Source: Guadua angustifolia (lineage: Eukaryota > Streptophyta > Magnoliopsida > Poales > Poaceae). Taken from it: a DNA stretch of 64,000 nt. The position numbers and the translations under genes were made by a program. The notes beneath the pieces were generated by a model, which worked only from the letters and a program-made list of their open reading frames with translations, made no database searches and was not told the origin of the DNA. The DNA lies in NCBI GenBank assembly GCA_036346375.1, contig CM070511.1, forward strand, positions 7,564,001 through 7,628,000, in the 5' to 3' direction. Of the stretch, positions 12,481-24,124 are shown in pieces (position 1 is the first letter of the stretch; each line of letters starts with the position of its first letter).

Positions 12481-13137
12481 TGCCGACGATCGGGATCGCC
12501 AACCGCAGAAAATGAGGTAGGGGTCGAGAAATGGGACCACAACCGCGCTTTTGCTCGAACAGAGGAATGAGGTCGAGGAGGTCTATGGTCGGAGCTAGGA
12601 GACAACGGACGAGACCGAGGATTATCTTGGTTCGAGCCCCGAGAAGGTAATAGTTTACTCCAGCCACCTTGCGGTGGTGATTCACGCTATTTGTGTGTAC
12701 AAGAGAGGATTACACCAAGCTTGACGATGCTAAGTCTAGACTTGAACTCGAGTGTGTGTGCGTTGGGTTGTTCTGTCCCCTAAGTGTTTACAAAGCTTCA
12801 TCTTATACACATTCTTCTTGCAACGCTCGGGAGTAATTCTTGATTGTGGCCTTCATGCACATTGACAAATGGTGGTAACTGCTCCGATCCACAGCTACGC
12901 AGATACTCCATGATCCCACGCTTCCAGAATCGCCAAGTGATGACGTGTCCGGATCCAAGGAACGTTATCGACCTTGAATCATCCCGAGCTCCAGGTCGCG
13001 GGGACCCCGAGCTCGGAGTTTCCGCGCCCTAGGTCGAGCGGCCTCGAGTTTGATCCGAGTTTTTGGATCGAGGCCTTCCGAGCTAGGGGGCCGGTTGATT
13101 GTCTGCTGACCAACCAAGGGTTGCCCGGCCCCCGACA
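12481..13137 (-). repeat. Right LTR (5' LTR of the gypsy element)
   Basis: A direct repeat of 2117-2781, with TG...CA ends and followed by the AGTAG target duplication at 13138-13142. It should carry the promoter for the element transcript. No unequivocal TATA box was picked out by eye. Confidence 0.93.
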
Positions 13138-13142
13138 AGTAG

Positions 13143-14133
13143 CTAAGCCAATAGTAGTGTGGTTATACAACTAATAAATGTGTTTCCTAGTTTGTACATA
13201 AATATATTTTTCTTTTTTAACAATAAGTTTTTATTGATAGCTCCGATTTATGAACGGTTCTCACCAGTAGCTTACTGACGACGAGAGGAACAACATGATA
13301 TGAGTCTCGCAAATAAACGATGTAAGAATCAGATTTTACTACCAAATGAACATCAAATTACTTAATTTGTTGTAATATTTTATTACTGCGTAGACTCTAC
13401 ATGTTGTTGAATTGTTGAACTGTTTGGCATGAAATTATAAATTTTACTACATATATATATATATATATTACTATTACTATTACTATTTATATATATAGAT
13501 TTTACTATCATACCAGAGAGTTCAACAATCTGTGTAGTTTGTACAATAGTAATATCTTATAATATATAGATTTTACTATATATATGTATATATAGGGCAA
13601 TTACATGAGGCACTATGATCCGAAAACGGTTATTTCCTCTATATATTTCCAATTGAAAATCTTTCAAAATTTTAAGATGTTGAGTTTAACCAGTTTACTA
13701 ACAAGTTCAAACAAGTTTGAACTAAAATCCAAACTAAAGTTTCCTTTTTTTAGGTAATTTGATTGTTGGTATGTGTTGATTATATATATAAATTATCAAA
13801 GCATGTGATTTAAATTCATTAAAATATTTTAATTTGAGTATATTTTTTCAAAGATACATGTTTTATTTGAATTGTTATAGATGGATATATACCCTAAAAC
13901 TGAAAGTTTCAAAAAAATATACTTGAATTTGGCTTGAATTCATGCACTTAAAATTATGGTACCTAGTCCCCACGGTTTGTGTCTACATATATATACACAT
14001 ACATATATAATATGGTTAATTGGATATATGCCACTGTATATATATGCATACATATACACATATATACATACATACATACATATACATATATATATATGCA
14101 AACATATACACATATATATATACATATACATAT
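13143..14133. other. AT-rich intergenic DNA with TA/CATA microsatellites
   Basis: No gene was seen. Simple repeats include (TA)n at about 13451-13476, CTATTA repeats at about 13477-13500, and a long CATA/TACA tract at about 14030-14133. Open frames across the latter are low-complexity Tyr/Ile/Cys strings and are not genes. Confidence 0.7.
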
Positions 14134-15611
14134 TGTAGGATCGAAATATACTAATGTAGCAATCAGGGGGGTGAATGATTGCGCGGAAGCTAAAATCAAA
14201 TTTTTGAACTTTGTTTTTCTAACACACCCCAATTTAAACTCAAATTGCTTGGAGACCAGTTCACACAGCCGGGAGATCAGTTTACGTAGTCAAGAGACCG
14301 GTCGTGCATCAAGACAAAGATCTGGTGACCAAGAGAGCGATCATGCATCAAGACAACAGCTTTGGGCGACCAGTCTAACACATGTTCACTAAAAAAGTAA
14401 TTCCTAAAGATCCAACTGTTAGATCGATGTGAAATTTTAACTGTAGAAACTAGATTCAATTCTGAAGATAACGCAATAAGAATCAGGTCAATTGGATCTA
14501 TGGAACAAAAGTTGTGTCCTTTGCAAGATGACTATAACAAATAATGATCTAACAGCGATGACCAAACTAAAATAAGACTAACTAAAGACCCCACCGTTGG
14601 ATTGATGTGAAATTTTAACTGTAGAAACTAGATTCAATTATGAACCTAACCCAATAAGAATCAGACCGATCGGATCTACGGATCAAGAGATATTACCTTT
14701 GCAATATGATTGAATCAAATAATGACGGGAATTGATTTTCGGAAGCAAACTCCACCACGGACCAAAACTTTAGGCGATCGATCAACTATGCTCTTGATTT
14801 GTTTTCCTTATGTGGTCTTCTAGTTGCCACACCAGGAGCAAACAAAAACCCTACAATGCACAGCTGCCAAGAGCAAAACGAAAATCACTAGACGCTGGAG
14901 ATGCAGGAAGGATTTTTATTTTTGATCTGGTTACAGTACTCAAACAAAAGAGTTGATCTGGTTATAGTACTCAAACAAAAGAGTACAACCCTGAAACCTC
15001 AGCGCTCAAGAATAAACAGGAGACACCTCCCCCTATTTATACAAAGCAGACATAATGAGATTGAATACAACTTCACTTGCAACATGGAAAGAGTCTGTAT
15101 ACATCTCAACCTGGCCCAACATGGCCAAAAACAACTCTTGCACGCATGTACAGCCCACATGCTGTAATTACGTGACTAACCAGCTCCATGTGCATGTTCT
15201 CTTGCCTGAACGTCCCGTATAATATCCTTGACCACCAAGACCTCGATTCCTCTCTAAATCTAGTCCCGAACCTCAGTTCCTCCATGAACCTAGTTTCGGT
15301 CCCGTCATCGACCACGTTCGCCCTCGAGCAACACCTGCACATGAATAAACAAGAAACGCATCCGAGCATAAGTCCACGACTTGACTCAAAGTCAATCCAT
15401 ACAACCACTCACACAAGTGCATTGCATCAAACAAAACAAGATCAGTCCATGCAACCACTCACACGAGCGCATTGCATCAAGCAAAACAATTATCATGCTA
15501 TCACAAGCATATCAAATAATCATCTGAACCAGCATATGCACGAACACCACACATGCCATGATCACAACCACTTTGCAATGCCAATTCTATTACTAAGCCA
15601 ATTTTTCAGCA
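14134..15611 (-). mobile_element. Probable Copia-type solo LTR
   Basis: On the minus strand the block runs from TGCTGAAAAATTGGC at the right to ...TTTCGATCCTACA at the left, giving TG...CA termini. Near that 3' terminus it has the C-run seen in many plant Copia LTRs. A promoter-like TATAAATAGGGGGAGG reads on the minus strand at about 15040. The interval includes a diverged direct duplication (about 14404-14510 and 14585-14690). No polyprotein is attached. The flanks CATAT and CATGA match only partly, so the target duplication is not confirmed. Confidence 0.5.
14404..14690. repeat. Diverged direct repeat, two copies about 180 bp apart
   Basis: Segments starting at about 14404 and 14585 share GTGAAATTTTAACTGTAGAA and ATAAGAATCAG, followed by a GGATCTA motif. 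They lie inside the probable LTR and may be internal LTR repeats. Confidence 0.75.
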
Positions 15612-15616
15612 CATGA

Positions 15617-15618
<2 letters not shown>

Positions 15619-15696
<78 letters not shown>
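15619..15696. repeat. Compound microsatellite (CA)n(TA)n
   Basis: An uninterrupted CA run of about 50 bp passes directly into a TA run of about 26 bp. It is a length-unstable marker-type locus and could promote mispairing near the adjacent gap. Confidence 0.95.
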
Positions 15697-15922
15697 GATG
15701 AAATAGGGGCACATGGAACCATGATTTCAATTGCACAAATTCATGCCATATTTGGGTATATTTTTTGAAAATTTTAGCTTTAGGTTATATACTCATCTAT
15801 AACAAGTTAAATGAAACACATACCTTTGAAAAACTAAAACTATTCTTGAATTCAAAGATTTTGTATAAATTTAGATAACACAGTTTGCTTTTATATATAT
15901 ATATATATAGGCGAAATATTTG

Positions 15923-16022
15923 NNNNNNNNNNNNNNNNNNNNNNNNNNNNNNNNNNNNNNNNNNNNNNNNNNNNNNNNNNNNNNNNNNNNNNNNNNNNNN
16001 NNNNNNNNNNNNNNNNNNNNNN
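15923..16022. other. Assembly gap (100 N)
   Basis: Exactly 100 N, the conventional placeholder for unknown size. The left edge reads GGCGAAATATTTG, the core motif of the palindromic array at 482-2027. The right edge is a splice-acceptor-like GCAG followed by a SnRK2 exon. Upstream SnRK2 exons and more of the repeat may be hidden here. Confidence 0.98.
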
Positions 16023-16026
16023 GCAG

Positions 16027-16471
16027 AGAATATTGGGTGTGCAGTACTCAATTGCAGATTATGTCCACATATCTCCAGAGTGCCAAGATCTTATTTCTAG
16101 GATTTTTGTTGCCAACCCAGCTACTGTGAGTGCTTCTTTGGCTGTGCCTGTGTAGTGTTTTGAGTCATTAGATTTTGCATATTATTTCCTCCGAGATAAT
16201 GACTATCGTCTGTACATACAGAGAATATCAATCCCCGAGATAAGGAATCATCCATGGCTCATGAAGGATCTCCCAGCTGACCTAATTAATGGATGATAGC
16301 ACAATGAGCAACCAGTATGAGGAGCCTGAACAGCCAATGCAGCGCATGGATGAGATCATGCAGATCCTGGCAGAGGCGACCATACCAGCAGCTGGCTCCC
16401 GTGGAATCAACCAGTTCTTGAATGACGGTCTTGACGTGGAAAGCAGTGGGGAGATAGTATATGCTATGTGA
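16027..16471 (+). pseudogene. 3' end of a subclass III SnRK2 kinase, SAPK10-like, frameshifted
   Basis: Two exons are visible. Exon 16027-16125 encodes RILGVQYSIADYVHISPECQ and continues to FVANPAT, the end of the kinase domain. It is followed by GTGAGT. Exon 16222-16471 opens with RISIPEIRNHPW, then LPADL, and ends with the SnRK2 C-terminus (MSNQYEEPEQPMQ, MDEIMQILAEATIPAAG, ESSGEIVYAM, TGA). SnRK2 kinases of this class transmit ABA signals. Two defects are visible. An apparent 4-bp duplication (TAAT, near 16284-16291) shifts the frame and gives a stop at 16294-16296, just after LPADL. The acidic stretch expected between NQFLNDGLD and VESSGEIVYAM (about 13 residues in rice SAPK10, from memory) is missing in-frame near 16435. 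All earlier exons are absent from the window or lie in the gap. This is either a decayed gene, a 3' fragment duplicate, or an assembly-edge error. Confidence 0.82.
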
Positions 16472-16792
16472 TGGTGTCAATACTCTCAAAGAAGCCGTGT
16501 TTCCTATCAGCACCTTGTCTAACCCAATCGGAACAATACAATCAGGATTAAAAAAAAAACAGATTAGTCACCCTTGACGAGCATGTTTCACCGGATGTAT
16601 CAAGCAGTCTGTAAGCAGACTACTCCATAGCAACCCTGGACTCCAAAAGTTTACATACATCAAGCAAGCCACAATTCGAAAGTCTTAACCATTTCAGATT
16701 TATTGCACGGGCAGCATGATCAAATGTTGAAACCCTGGCAGTTGCATGCGACAGATGCAGTCGCACCAACATGGTGATTCAGAACAAACACA

Positions 16793-19510
16793 CTATGGAG
16801 CATGTAGGGGATTGAGTACATGACCAATGAATAGCACCACACCGGTCATGTCTTCTCGGATAAGGAAAAGGAAAGGGTGATCTGCGACGAAATTCATGGG
16901 CCCTATTGGCGCTGACCTAAGTGCGATCACTACAGCAGATGCCGCAGCAGCCTCGGTTCCTTCCTCATTGACTTCGACAACTGACTTGTGGAATATGGAT
17001 GAAACGTACAGCCTCTGTCCCACAGATGAGTCGACCATCTCTGAAAGATCTGCTTGTGCACTGAATGGCAGCTGGAGCCCCAAACCTTTGAGCAAATTGG
17101 ATGCTTCAAATCCAAAAGATATCTTGAACTTGGGGAGCTTGAATTGCCCTACTGCAACCTTCTGCATTGGGATATGCCTCTCCAGGAACTCTGGTTCAGA
17201 ACTCAACTTTTCAGCCAAGCTCCAGAGACCATCTTGTGCTTCTGGAAGAAGTATGTACATGGAGAACTGCCTTTTGTCCCCACCTTGCTGGTAAGGAAGC
17301 CTGAGTACCTTCAAGTTGTTGTACGATGAAAGATATTGCTTCTTTGTACTAGACATGAATGGTGCTTGAACAGAGCTCCCATCAAGAAGGTGGAACTCGC
17401 TGTCTTTGGTCTTAGATGCATCAAACTTCTCAGTCCAAGCTCCTTTGAAATAAAGTGCATTACCAAGAACCAGCTTGGTGGTATGGTCAACAGACCCCAG
17501 AGGGAGGAGCTCTTTGATGAGACCTGATGTGACTTTCTCAACCCAAGAGTTCACTTGGCCAGCAACTTCAGCAGCCTGGACTAAGAGAATACATCAGTAC
17601 TTACTACCAATGTCAAAAGCATACACAGAGTATAGCTGCAATTTCCAAAATGACCAAAACAGTGTAAGGATAAGATTATGTAATGAAAATGTGTTCAACA
17701 ATAGATATTGGTGTTCCACCAAATTAAGACAAACCAGAAACTGTTTCTTCTGAACAGGTTGTAATGGTGAGAACGGTACTGAGCATCCGAGATAGAGTAC
17801 TAAAATTTTCATAAAGCATTTCTGTGGGAAATAATTTACATGCAACTTGTGACAGACTAACAGTTCACATGACTATGCTTATCTAAATGATCATACACAA
17901 TCCAGAAGCATCATTGTGCAAAAGCAATACTGACCTTTCCGCAATTCTAACAATTAGTGGGTTCTTTTGTAAATCTTCTTAGACACAGAATTTTGACAAC
18001 GGCAATAAATGAAAACCACATAAGGAACTCGGCCACTTCTCACCATGAGAGAACGTCAGAACCATACTGGAAAAAAAAGAGACACATTACATACAGCAAC
18101 AACCAACAACCAAGCCTTTTGTCCCAAACAAGTTGGGCAGGCGTTATATGTTCCTAATGATCTAATATACATACTAGGCTCTAGAGCCTCTATAAACATC
18201 ACCAAATTCCCCATCCTTCAAAAATCCCTAGATAGCACACAGGGAGAACTACACTTCCTAAAAGGTGCTGCCTTTTCTTACAGAAATAACAGGTTAGATA
18301 TCTAAAATCATGCTGATAAACAGCTCAGCACACGACATTTGCAATTCACAATACCACATAACAATGCAAGATCCAAACCGTAAATCATTCCCACTAAACT
18401 AAACACTAAAGAACAACTTATACCATACTTTGACCAGAGCAGAACTGCAGCCCCTAGAGAAGCTGTATGCTCAAAAAAGAAGCAGCAGCAATAGCACCCG
18501 AAAGTAGTAATTACTATAAAGTTCCATTTATTCATAATGGTCTTATTATTGAACAGTGAACACCTACACTTAAATAACTCACTTGGACAAAATTGGCAAT
18601 TTAAGTAATAAGTTTTACACTTTTACCATAAGCTTAAGCTACACCATGAAAGAAGATTGCACAGGCTAGAATGCTTTAAAAGTTGCACATTTATAGTTTA
18701 TATGCTTAGATCGAAACTTCAGTATAATATTACAAAATCAACAGAAAAGAAGATTTACACTGTTAGATAGCTACAGACGTTAGGTTCTACAAAAAGAATC
18801 TGATCATCAGCAATCTTTCGCGCATTTGCACTTCTCTGAGTCTTCAACAAAGAGAATTGTAAATAGTGATCCCAATGCTAGGAAAAGGTTATTCATCTAT
18901 CACTTAAGCAGAAAACAACCACTTTCTAGAGAACAAAATGGCATGACGGACATTAAAGCACCTAGAAAATAAACTACTAGCTCGTTATGTCTGCAGAAAA
19001 GTAGGAATTTCACTTACTTTTTCAGACAAAGATACTAGTAAATCATACCGTCGATTTAACGACTAGCTTGGCAGGAAGGGGGACCACCTTAGTTTGGAAG
19101 TCGACGGAGTGGGTGTCGGCCTTGTACTTGCCTACGGCGACCTCCTTGAAGGACGGCTTGAGCGATAGCGACGCGTCCACGAAGACGCCGTTGGCGAAGG
19201 CGACGCGCGGGCCGCCGGCGCAGGACGCGTCGGCAAGCACGAGCTGCACCACCTGTTCGGCGAGCGCGTGAAGGCCCTCGGCCGCGCCTGGACCCGCGCC
19301 TCCGAGAGCGGAGACGAGCTGGTCGCGGGTGGCGCCGCCTGCGCCGGCAGCGACGAGGCTGAGCGCGACGTGGAGGGAGAGCGGGGAAAACGCGGCGTTG
19401 CCTGCACCGGCGCCGGGGGCGGAGGACGAAGGGGAGGATAGGGCGGCAGCGAGGCGGAGGGCGAAGCCGGTCTGCTGGGCGATGGAGAGGCGGACGTCGG
19501 TGGTGGCCAT
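16793..19510 (-). CDS. ZX-type LR serpin (serine/cysteine protease inhibitor)
   Basis: A two-exon gene. Exon 1 is 19510-19088 (141 codons, MATTDVRLSIAQQTGFALRL to DSVDFQTK-like end HSVDFQTK). The intron is 19087-17576 (GT..AG on the minus strand), and exon 2 is 17575-16793. The phase is intact and the predicted protein is 401 aa, normal for a plant serpin. Visible hallmarks are NAAFSPLSLHVALSL near the N-terminus, VLGNALYFKGAW, the hinge of the reactive-centre loop (EEGTEAAAASAVVIALRS) and the C-terminal signature DHPFLFLIRED..GVVLFIGHV. The loop has Leu-Arg-Ser at the presumed P2-P1-P1', typical of plant 'LR' serpins. These inhibit trypsin-like and papain-like proteases and, in Arabidopsis, metacaspase. 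No signal peptide is apparent, consistent with a cytosolic protein. It resembles rice ZXA/ZXB serpins, with a distinct loop. The first exon is very GC-rich. Confidence 0.93.
17576..19087 (-). other. Serpin intron (1.5 kb)
   Basis: AT-rich, between GT at 19087 on the minus strand and AG at 17576. At about 18098-18137 it includes a segment around CCAAGCCTTTTGTCCCAAAC, a phrase that recurs widely in plant introns. No nested gene was recognised. Confidence 0.8.
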
Positions 19511-20892
19511 GGCCGGGGGTGGTGGTTGACTGGTTTCTTGACTTGGTTAGATTGGGGATGAAGTCTGAAGAGGAAGTGATCACGGCGTGCAAATTCGATG
19601 GGTTTCGGGGTGACTTTGTGCTTATTCTGTGAGCATGACAACTACGGCGGAATCGTAGCTTTTCTTTTTCTAGCCTTATCGTCTCGCTTTTTGTTTTTTT
19701 TTTTCAAATCTAGCGTATCCTGGAATCATCAGCTGATATGACTCCCTTCCCAATGCGAAAGATGCTTTCGTGCTCGAAGAGGATGGAAACTAATGTTATC
19801 ATGCCTGGAGAGTGTAGAAGCTAGCAATTCGCAGCAGCGAGCGAGCTAGCATGGGACCAGTAGCTTGGGCGTCAAGGCAACAAGCAAGAGTGTTGGTGCC
19901 GCGACCGGAGAGGGCAGAAGGTGACATGTGTCACCCCTTCCACCACTTTCACGGTCAAGAATAGAGTCAATTCTACAAATGCTTTTGGGAGGAGACTAAA
20001 TTTATAAAAAAAACGGAGAGGGTTAGAAAAAGGAAAGAATTCAATTGTGGTGCCCTTTGTTTAGCCTTGCCCCTCGTGTGCTCTTGTGAGTGGTTTGTTT
20101 TGGTTTTTCCTTAGGCTTAATTGATAAAAAGATGAAAGTTAAAACAAAGAGGTGACTTTTTAGCCTACCTTTTGTAAAATTATAAAATCTCTCATAACTA
20201 CAAGCCAAAAGCCAGTCTAGAGGTGTTTTTGTGTGCTTTTAGAGATGAAAATAACTCTTTGCAAGTAAAAGTCACTAAAATTACTCACCAAATGTTATCG
20301 TATATAAGCTCCAAAATTCCTCTTCTCTCCTCATTTCTCCTCCTGCTACCTCTCTCCCTCTCCAGTAAGCTGACATACACCCCACCCTCCCTCCTCCACC
20401 GGCGATGGTATCCGACTGCCCCTTCCCTTCTCCCCTTCTCCCTTTCTCCATCCGCCACCCCTCTCTTCTCCACCCCTTCCTCCTCTTCCAGCGATGACAT
20501 CCACAGGTGTTGGATTTGCTCACTTTCCTTTTAGATGTGGCAATGGATCTGCTCACCCTCCTCGCTCCTTCGCCGGTGACGGCATTTGCTCTGCCCCATC
20601 CTCCCGATGGACAATACGGCGACCTCATCCTCCTCACGCACAATACCAGCTGCCACGACCTCCATCATCGTTCTGTTCCCCCTCCAGTGACGACGACAGG
20701 TGTAGCCTGTCAGTGAGGGTAACGATGACTCAGTGGCAGAGACAACCCGCTGGTGAGAGTGACGAATGGCTAGGCGTAGATGCTGATTTAGTCCTATTTT
20801 TCTCCATTTTCTGATTTATAGTGGGTTTGCTCTGTTTTGAATTTTGTTAATTCATTGGTACCATTCATGATGTTAGATTTGGACTTGTAATG
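19511..20892. other. Serpin upstream region and CT-rich intergenic DNA
   Basis: The serpin 5' flank is on the right of its start codon. At 20300-20480 there is a strongly CT-rich stretch and at 20490-20720 GC-rich sequence with small open frames. None resembles a known protein. No promoter element could be assigned with confidence. Confidence 0.5.
20888..20892. repeat. Target-site duplication (TAATG), left copy
   Basis: TAATG precedes the solo LTR and recurs perfectly at 23927-23931. Confidence 0.88.
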
Positions 20893-23800
20893 TGTAACAT
20901 TCCAAAATTTGAGTTTCCGAGTGTTTGAATTTCAAAATAAACCAGTTGCATTTTTCTTGAATTAAATAAAGCTTAATTTGAATTTTCCAAGAATAAAAGG
21001 ATTTAATTTGACTAATCTATCCATCAAACTAAAAATTTCTAGTTTTTGCTGGGTTCCTTGTGATTCAAGAAATTTTTCTGTATTTTTGAAGATTTTTCTG
21101 AATTTATTTGCTATTTATTTGAATTTATTTGCCTTTATTCGAATTTCTGGAATTTCTTAAATTCAGAAAGGTTTTAAAAATCATTTAATCCCTTTCGGGC
21201 CGAATCCTGTTCTTCGGCCCATTCCTATTCGCTTTTCCCCGGCCCATTCCTATTTCCTAGAGGCCCACTCTTTCCGCCCGCCTCAGCTTCCACCTTAGCC
21301 GCACCGTCGAAACCCTAGCTCGAGCCGCTCTGAGCCGTCGGATTGTCGCTACGTGTGCGGTCCCGATTGCGCCACATCGCTCCGCCGGATCCCAGCCGAA
21401 CTCAGCCTGCCACCGCACCTGCCGCCACGTATCTCGCGTCGGGCCCGCCTCTCGAGGCTATTTAAGGCACCGAGGACCGCCTCTCGAGGTTCGCCTCTCC
21501 GCGTCGCTCATTCTACCCTATCTTTGGCCGTCCGAGCCGCCGCCGTTTGCTCCCACGCCCTCGCCGGAGTTCCTCCGCCATCCCGAGCAATTCCTTGCCG
21601 CCGATCTCCGCCGTGGGTGAGCCCCTGCCGCATCCGTTGGTGCCACCGAGTTCCTTGCGTCGCCCTTCTTCGGATCCACCAGGTCTTGCATCCGATCCGG
21701 CCGTCTTCCGTCGCTCGCCGCGTCATCTTCCTCACCTCTGGCAGGATAGCGCCGCCACCTCGCCGTCGTTTCTCGTCGCAAGCCGTGACCGTTCGATCAC
21801 CCGTCGACGTCTCGGATCTTGCCGCGTCGCCGCAGCCCGCAGCCACCCCTTCGCCGTCCGATTCAGTGCCCGCCGATGGATGCGCGCCGTGGCTACTCCA
21901 AGACCAGGTCTTTGCATCGACACCGCGTGGCGGCTGGCCATCGCCACGCCATTACCACGCCACTTAACCGCCGCTACCGCCGCCACCTCACCGATCTGGC
22001 TGTGTCACCCAAATTGTCCCCTCGGTGGTCTCGGTTCACCATGAGCCATGTTATCGACATGTGGGCCCCACGTGTCGGTGAAATTCCGATTTCTTTTTCT
22101 GATTTTCCCCAAATTCCAAAATCTCAGCCAATCAAATCCTGCCACGTGTCACCCCTTTGCATTTTTCTAATTTTATCTCCCGAGAGACTTTCAGAGGCCC
22201 GTTCTCCTTCGTCCGAGCTCCGATTCCAGTGATTCAAATTTCTAAATTTATCTAAATTCATGATCTATCTTCCAGTACCAGTATTTTCAATTTTTGAATT
22301 TTATTTGAATTTATTTTATTTATTTGTTCACGTTTCACGTGTAGACGACGCAGTCGAAACGCAGACGAATCATCTAGCAGAGGTAGAACCAGCAAGAGGC
22401 ATCGAAGGCAAGTCTTCCTTGATCATGTTAATCCCAAATTTTATGAAAACATTATGTTATTTTAAATTATGCATGCTTATTATTTTGCGTAATGTACTTT
22501 AAATGTGGTTTTAGGGTTTAGTTAAATTCCTGATTTGTTATACCCTCATTGACTTTAATCATGACAACCTTTGATACCCTAGGTGATACTAGCTACTGTA
22601 TTTGATGATAACTATTAGTGTAGCATGGGACGGTAGAATTGCTTAGTCCTGCTTAAACGTTTCGATATTATGCCATTATGGAAAACCTTTTCAAGCATTG
22701 TTTAAACTTAATTGTGAGATTGTGGCAATTGGTGTTGCTGCTGTTATTTAATTGAATTGAAGTGGAAATGGCTTAGACCAGGACGGATGGATGTTTGGTG
22801 GGTGTTGTATGCACGAGATATTGTTAAGTGAATGTTCCGCCCTAGTCAATTAAGGACACGAAGCAAGTGTTACCATGGACCGAGCACTACCATACAACCA
22901 CAAGTCTATATGGGTACGACCTGGCTAATTAATTCATACGACTCGTTATTGGCTTCACCATTTGGTTGAATGTAGGTGCCGGATGTAAACACTCGCAAGG
23001 CGCAAGAGGGGGCTTCTGTACTGGGTGGCTAGAACCCTAACAGCGGTGAAACCTTAGCGGGCGAAGTTAGTAGCGGGGTCGTGCATTGTAAAGACCTTGT
23101 CATGATCTCTCTGCCGGCACACCAAAGGAAGTGTGTTAATTGCATGGCGATAAGAGTCAATTATATCTTGTGGGTGAAGTTGTACACACTCTGCAGAGTT
23201 AAAACTACTTAAGTAGTCGTGCCCACAGGTCAAGGGCGGGCAAGGTGCGCTAGCACATTGTAGATCTTATGGTTTTGTTTTAAATGAAAATGGTGGTTTG
23301 GGAATCCGTGAGTGGATGGAACTCTCGGATTATGGTTTGGCGGTTAGAGCCAGTCAGGTGTGGTTGGAACCTGTATTATTGTTATATCAAAATTCAATTA
23401 CTATTCTATTACATTTTGTTAAATGTTGCTTTACGAAATTACTATTGGTATTTAAAGTTAAATTCTGCTTTACGCCAAATGAACCATATTATGCCTTCAA
23501 TTGTTTAGCCATGCATTATGTTTCCAAGACTTGCGGAGTACATTTTGTACTCACCCTTGCAACTTCCCAACTTTCCACAGAGGAGTGTGCTGAAGCTGAA
23601 GGTGACTACGAGTTTTATGCTTGTGGTTATGATGAAGGCGATCCGGACTACTAGGACGTGTACCCCAGTCGATTGCCTGTTGGGCATATGAATTGGCTCA
23701 TTCTACTGTTACTACTTTATTTCCGCTGCTTCTTATTGATCTCAAGCCATGAGACTGGTTTATTTGTAATAATGTGGCCATAAGACTAATTCTTTCTGCT

Positions 23801-23926
23801 TAATAGATGTTATTTGATTCGTGATATGATCGTGTTATCATTACTGTTTTCACTGTGTGTGCTAGCTGTTCCTAGACTAGCACGGATATACACAGAGGGT
23901 TCGGATTTGGAAATCCGGTCCCGACA
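20893..23926 (+). mobile_element. Solo LTR of about 3.0 kb, probably Tekay/Del-type gypsy
   Basis: Starts TGTAACATTCCAAAATTT and ends CCGGTCCCGACA, with a perfect 5-bp duplication TAATG on both sides. No gag, pol, primer-binding site or second LTR is present inside, so it reads as a solo LTR left by unequal LTR recombination. The 5' third is AT-rich. It is followed by a GC-rich promoter-like segment with a TATTTAAGG box at about 21458. The LTR length and TGTAAC start recall the long-LTR chromoviruses of rice; the family name is not certain. A relative lies inverted at 26228-27018. Confidence 0.82.
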
Positions 23927-24124
23927 TAATGATGTCTAGATTAGATTTCCATATTATATAACAACTACTCCTGTGCAGATCCATGGTTCAAGGATTGAAA
24001 ATTTGGTGGGCTTGAAACAGTTGTGTTCATGTATCTCCTTTACGTGTTCGTGCGTGATTTGTTACATGTTCAAATTAATGCGTGAAATTGATCTCTTCTT
24101 GCCTCATTAGTAAAAGAATTAATT

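Larger units (their letters stand above)
2117..13137 (-). mobile_element. Complete, decayed Ty3/gypsy LTR retrotransposon, Tat-like
   Basis: An 11,021-bp element. It has two LTRs (2117-2781 and 12481-13137) and a 5-bp TSD. Gag-pol reads on the minus strand, so its 5' LTR is the right-hand one. In element orientation the order is LTR, primer-binding site, gag with a CCHC-like knuckle, protease, RT, RNase H, integrase, an ORF on the opposite strand, polypurine tract, LTR. An extra antisense ORF between integrase and the 3' LTR is known from the Tat lineage of plant gypsy elements. The RT active site reads YVDD. Reading frames are broken repeatedly, so the copy is not autonomous. The LTR pair carries scattered substitutions and small indels, indicating an insertion of some age. 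The internal region is rich in TCGAG-type motifs and GC, unlike the AT-rich flanks. Confidence 0.93.

Noticed and set aside
13940..14140. Open frames on both strands across the CATA tract
   Set aside because: They are translations of a microsatellite (Tyr/Ile/Cys/Met strings) with no protein similarity.
15797..16129. Open frames running through the gap
   Set aside because: They consist largely of unknown residues from N bases. Only the SnRK2 exon to the right is real.
19043..19641. Alternative-frame proteins over serpin exon 1
   Set aside because: GC-rich Arg/Pro/Ser-rich shadows of the serpin frame, which alone matches a known family.
20893..23926. Protein-coding gene in the GC-rich part (21350-22230)
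   Set aside because: Overlapping Arg/Pro/Ser-rich frames on both strands lie inside a solo LTR defined by TG...CA ends and a perfect TSD.
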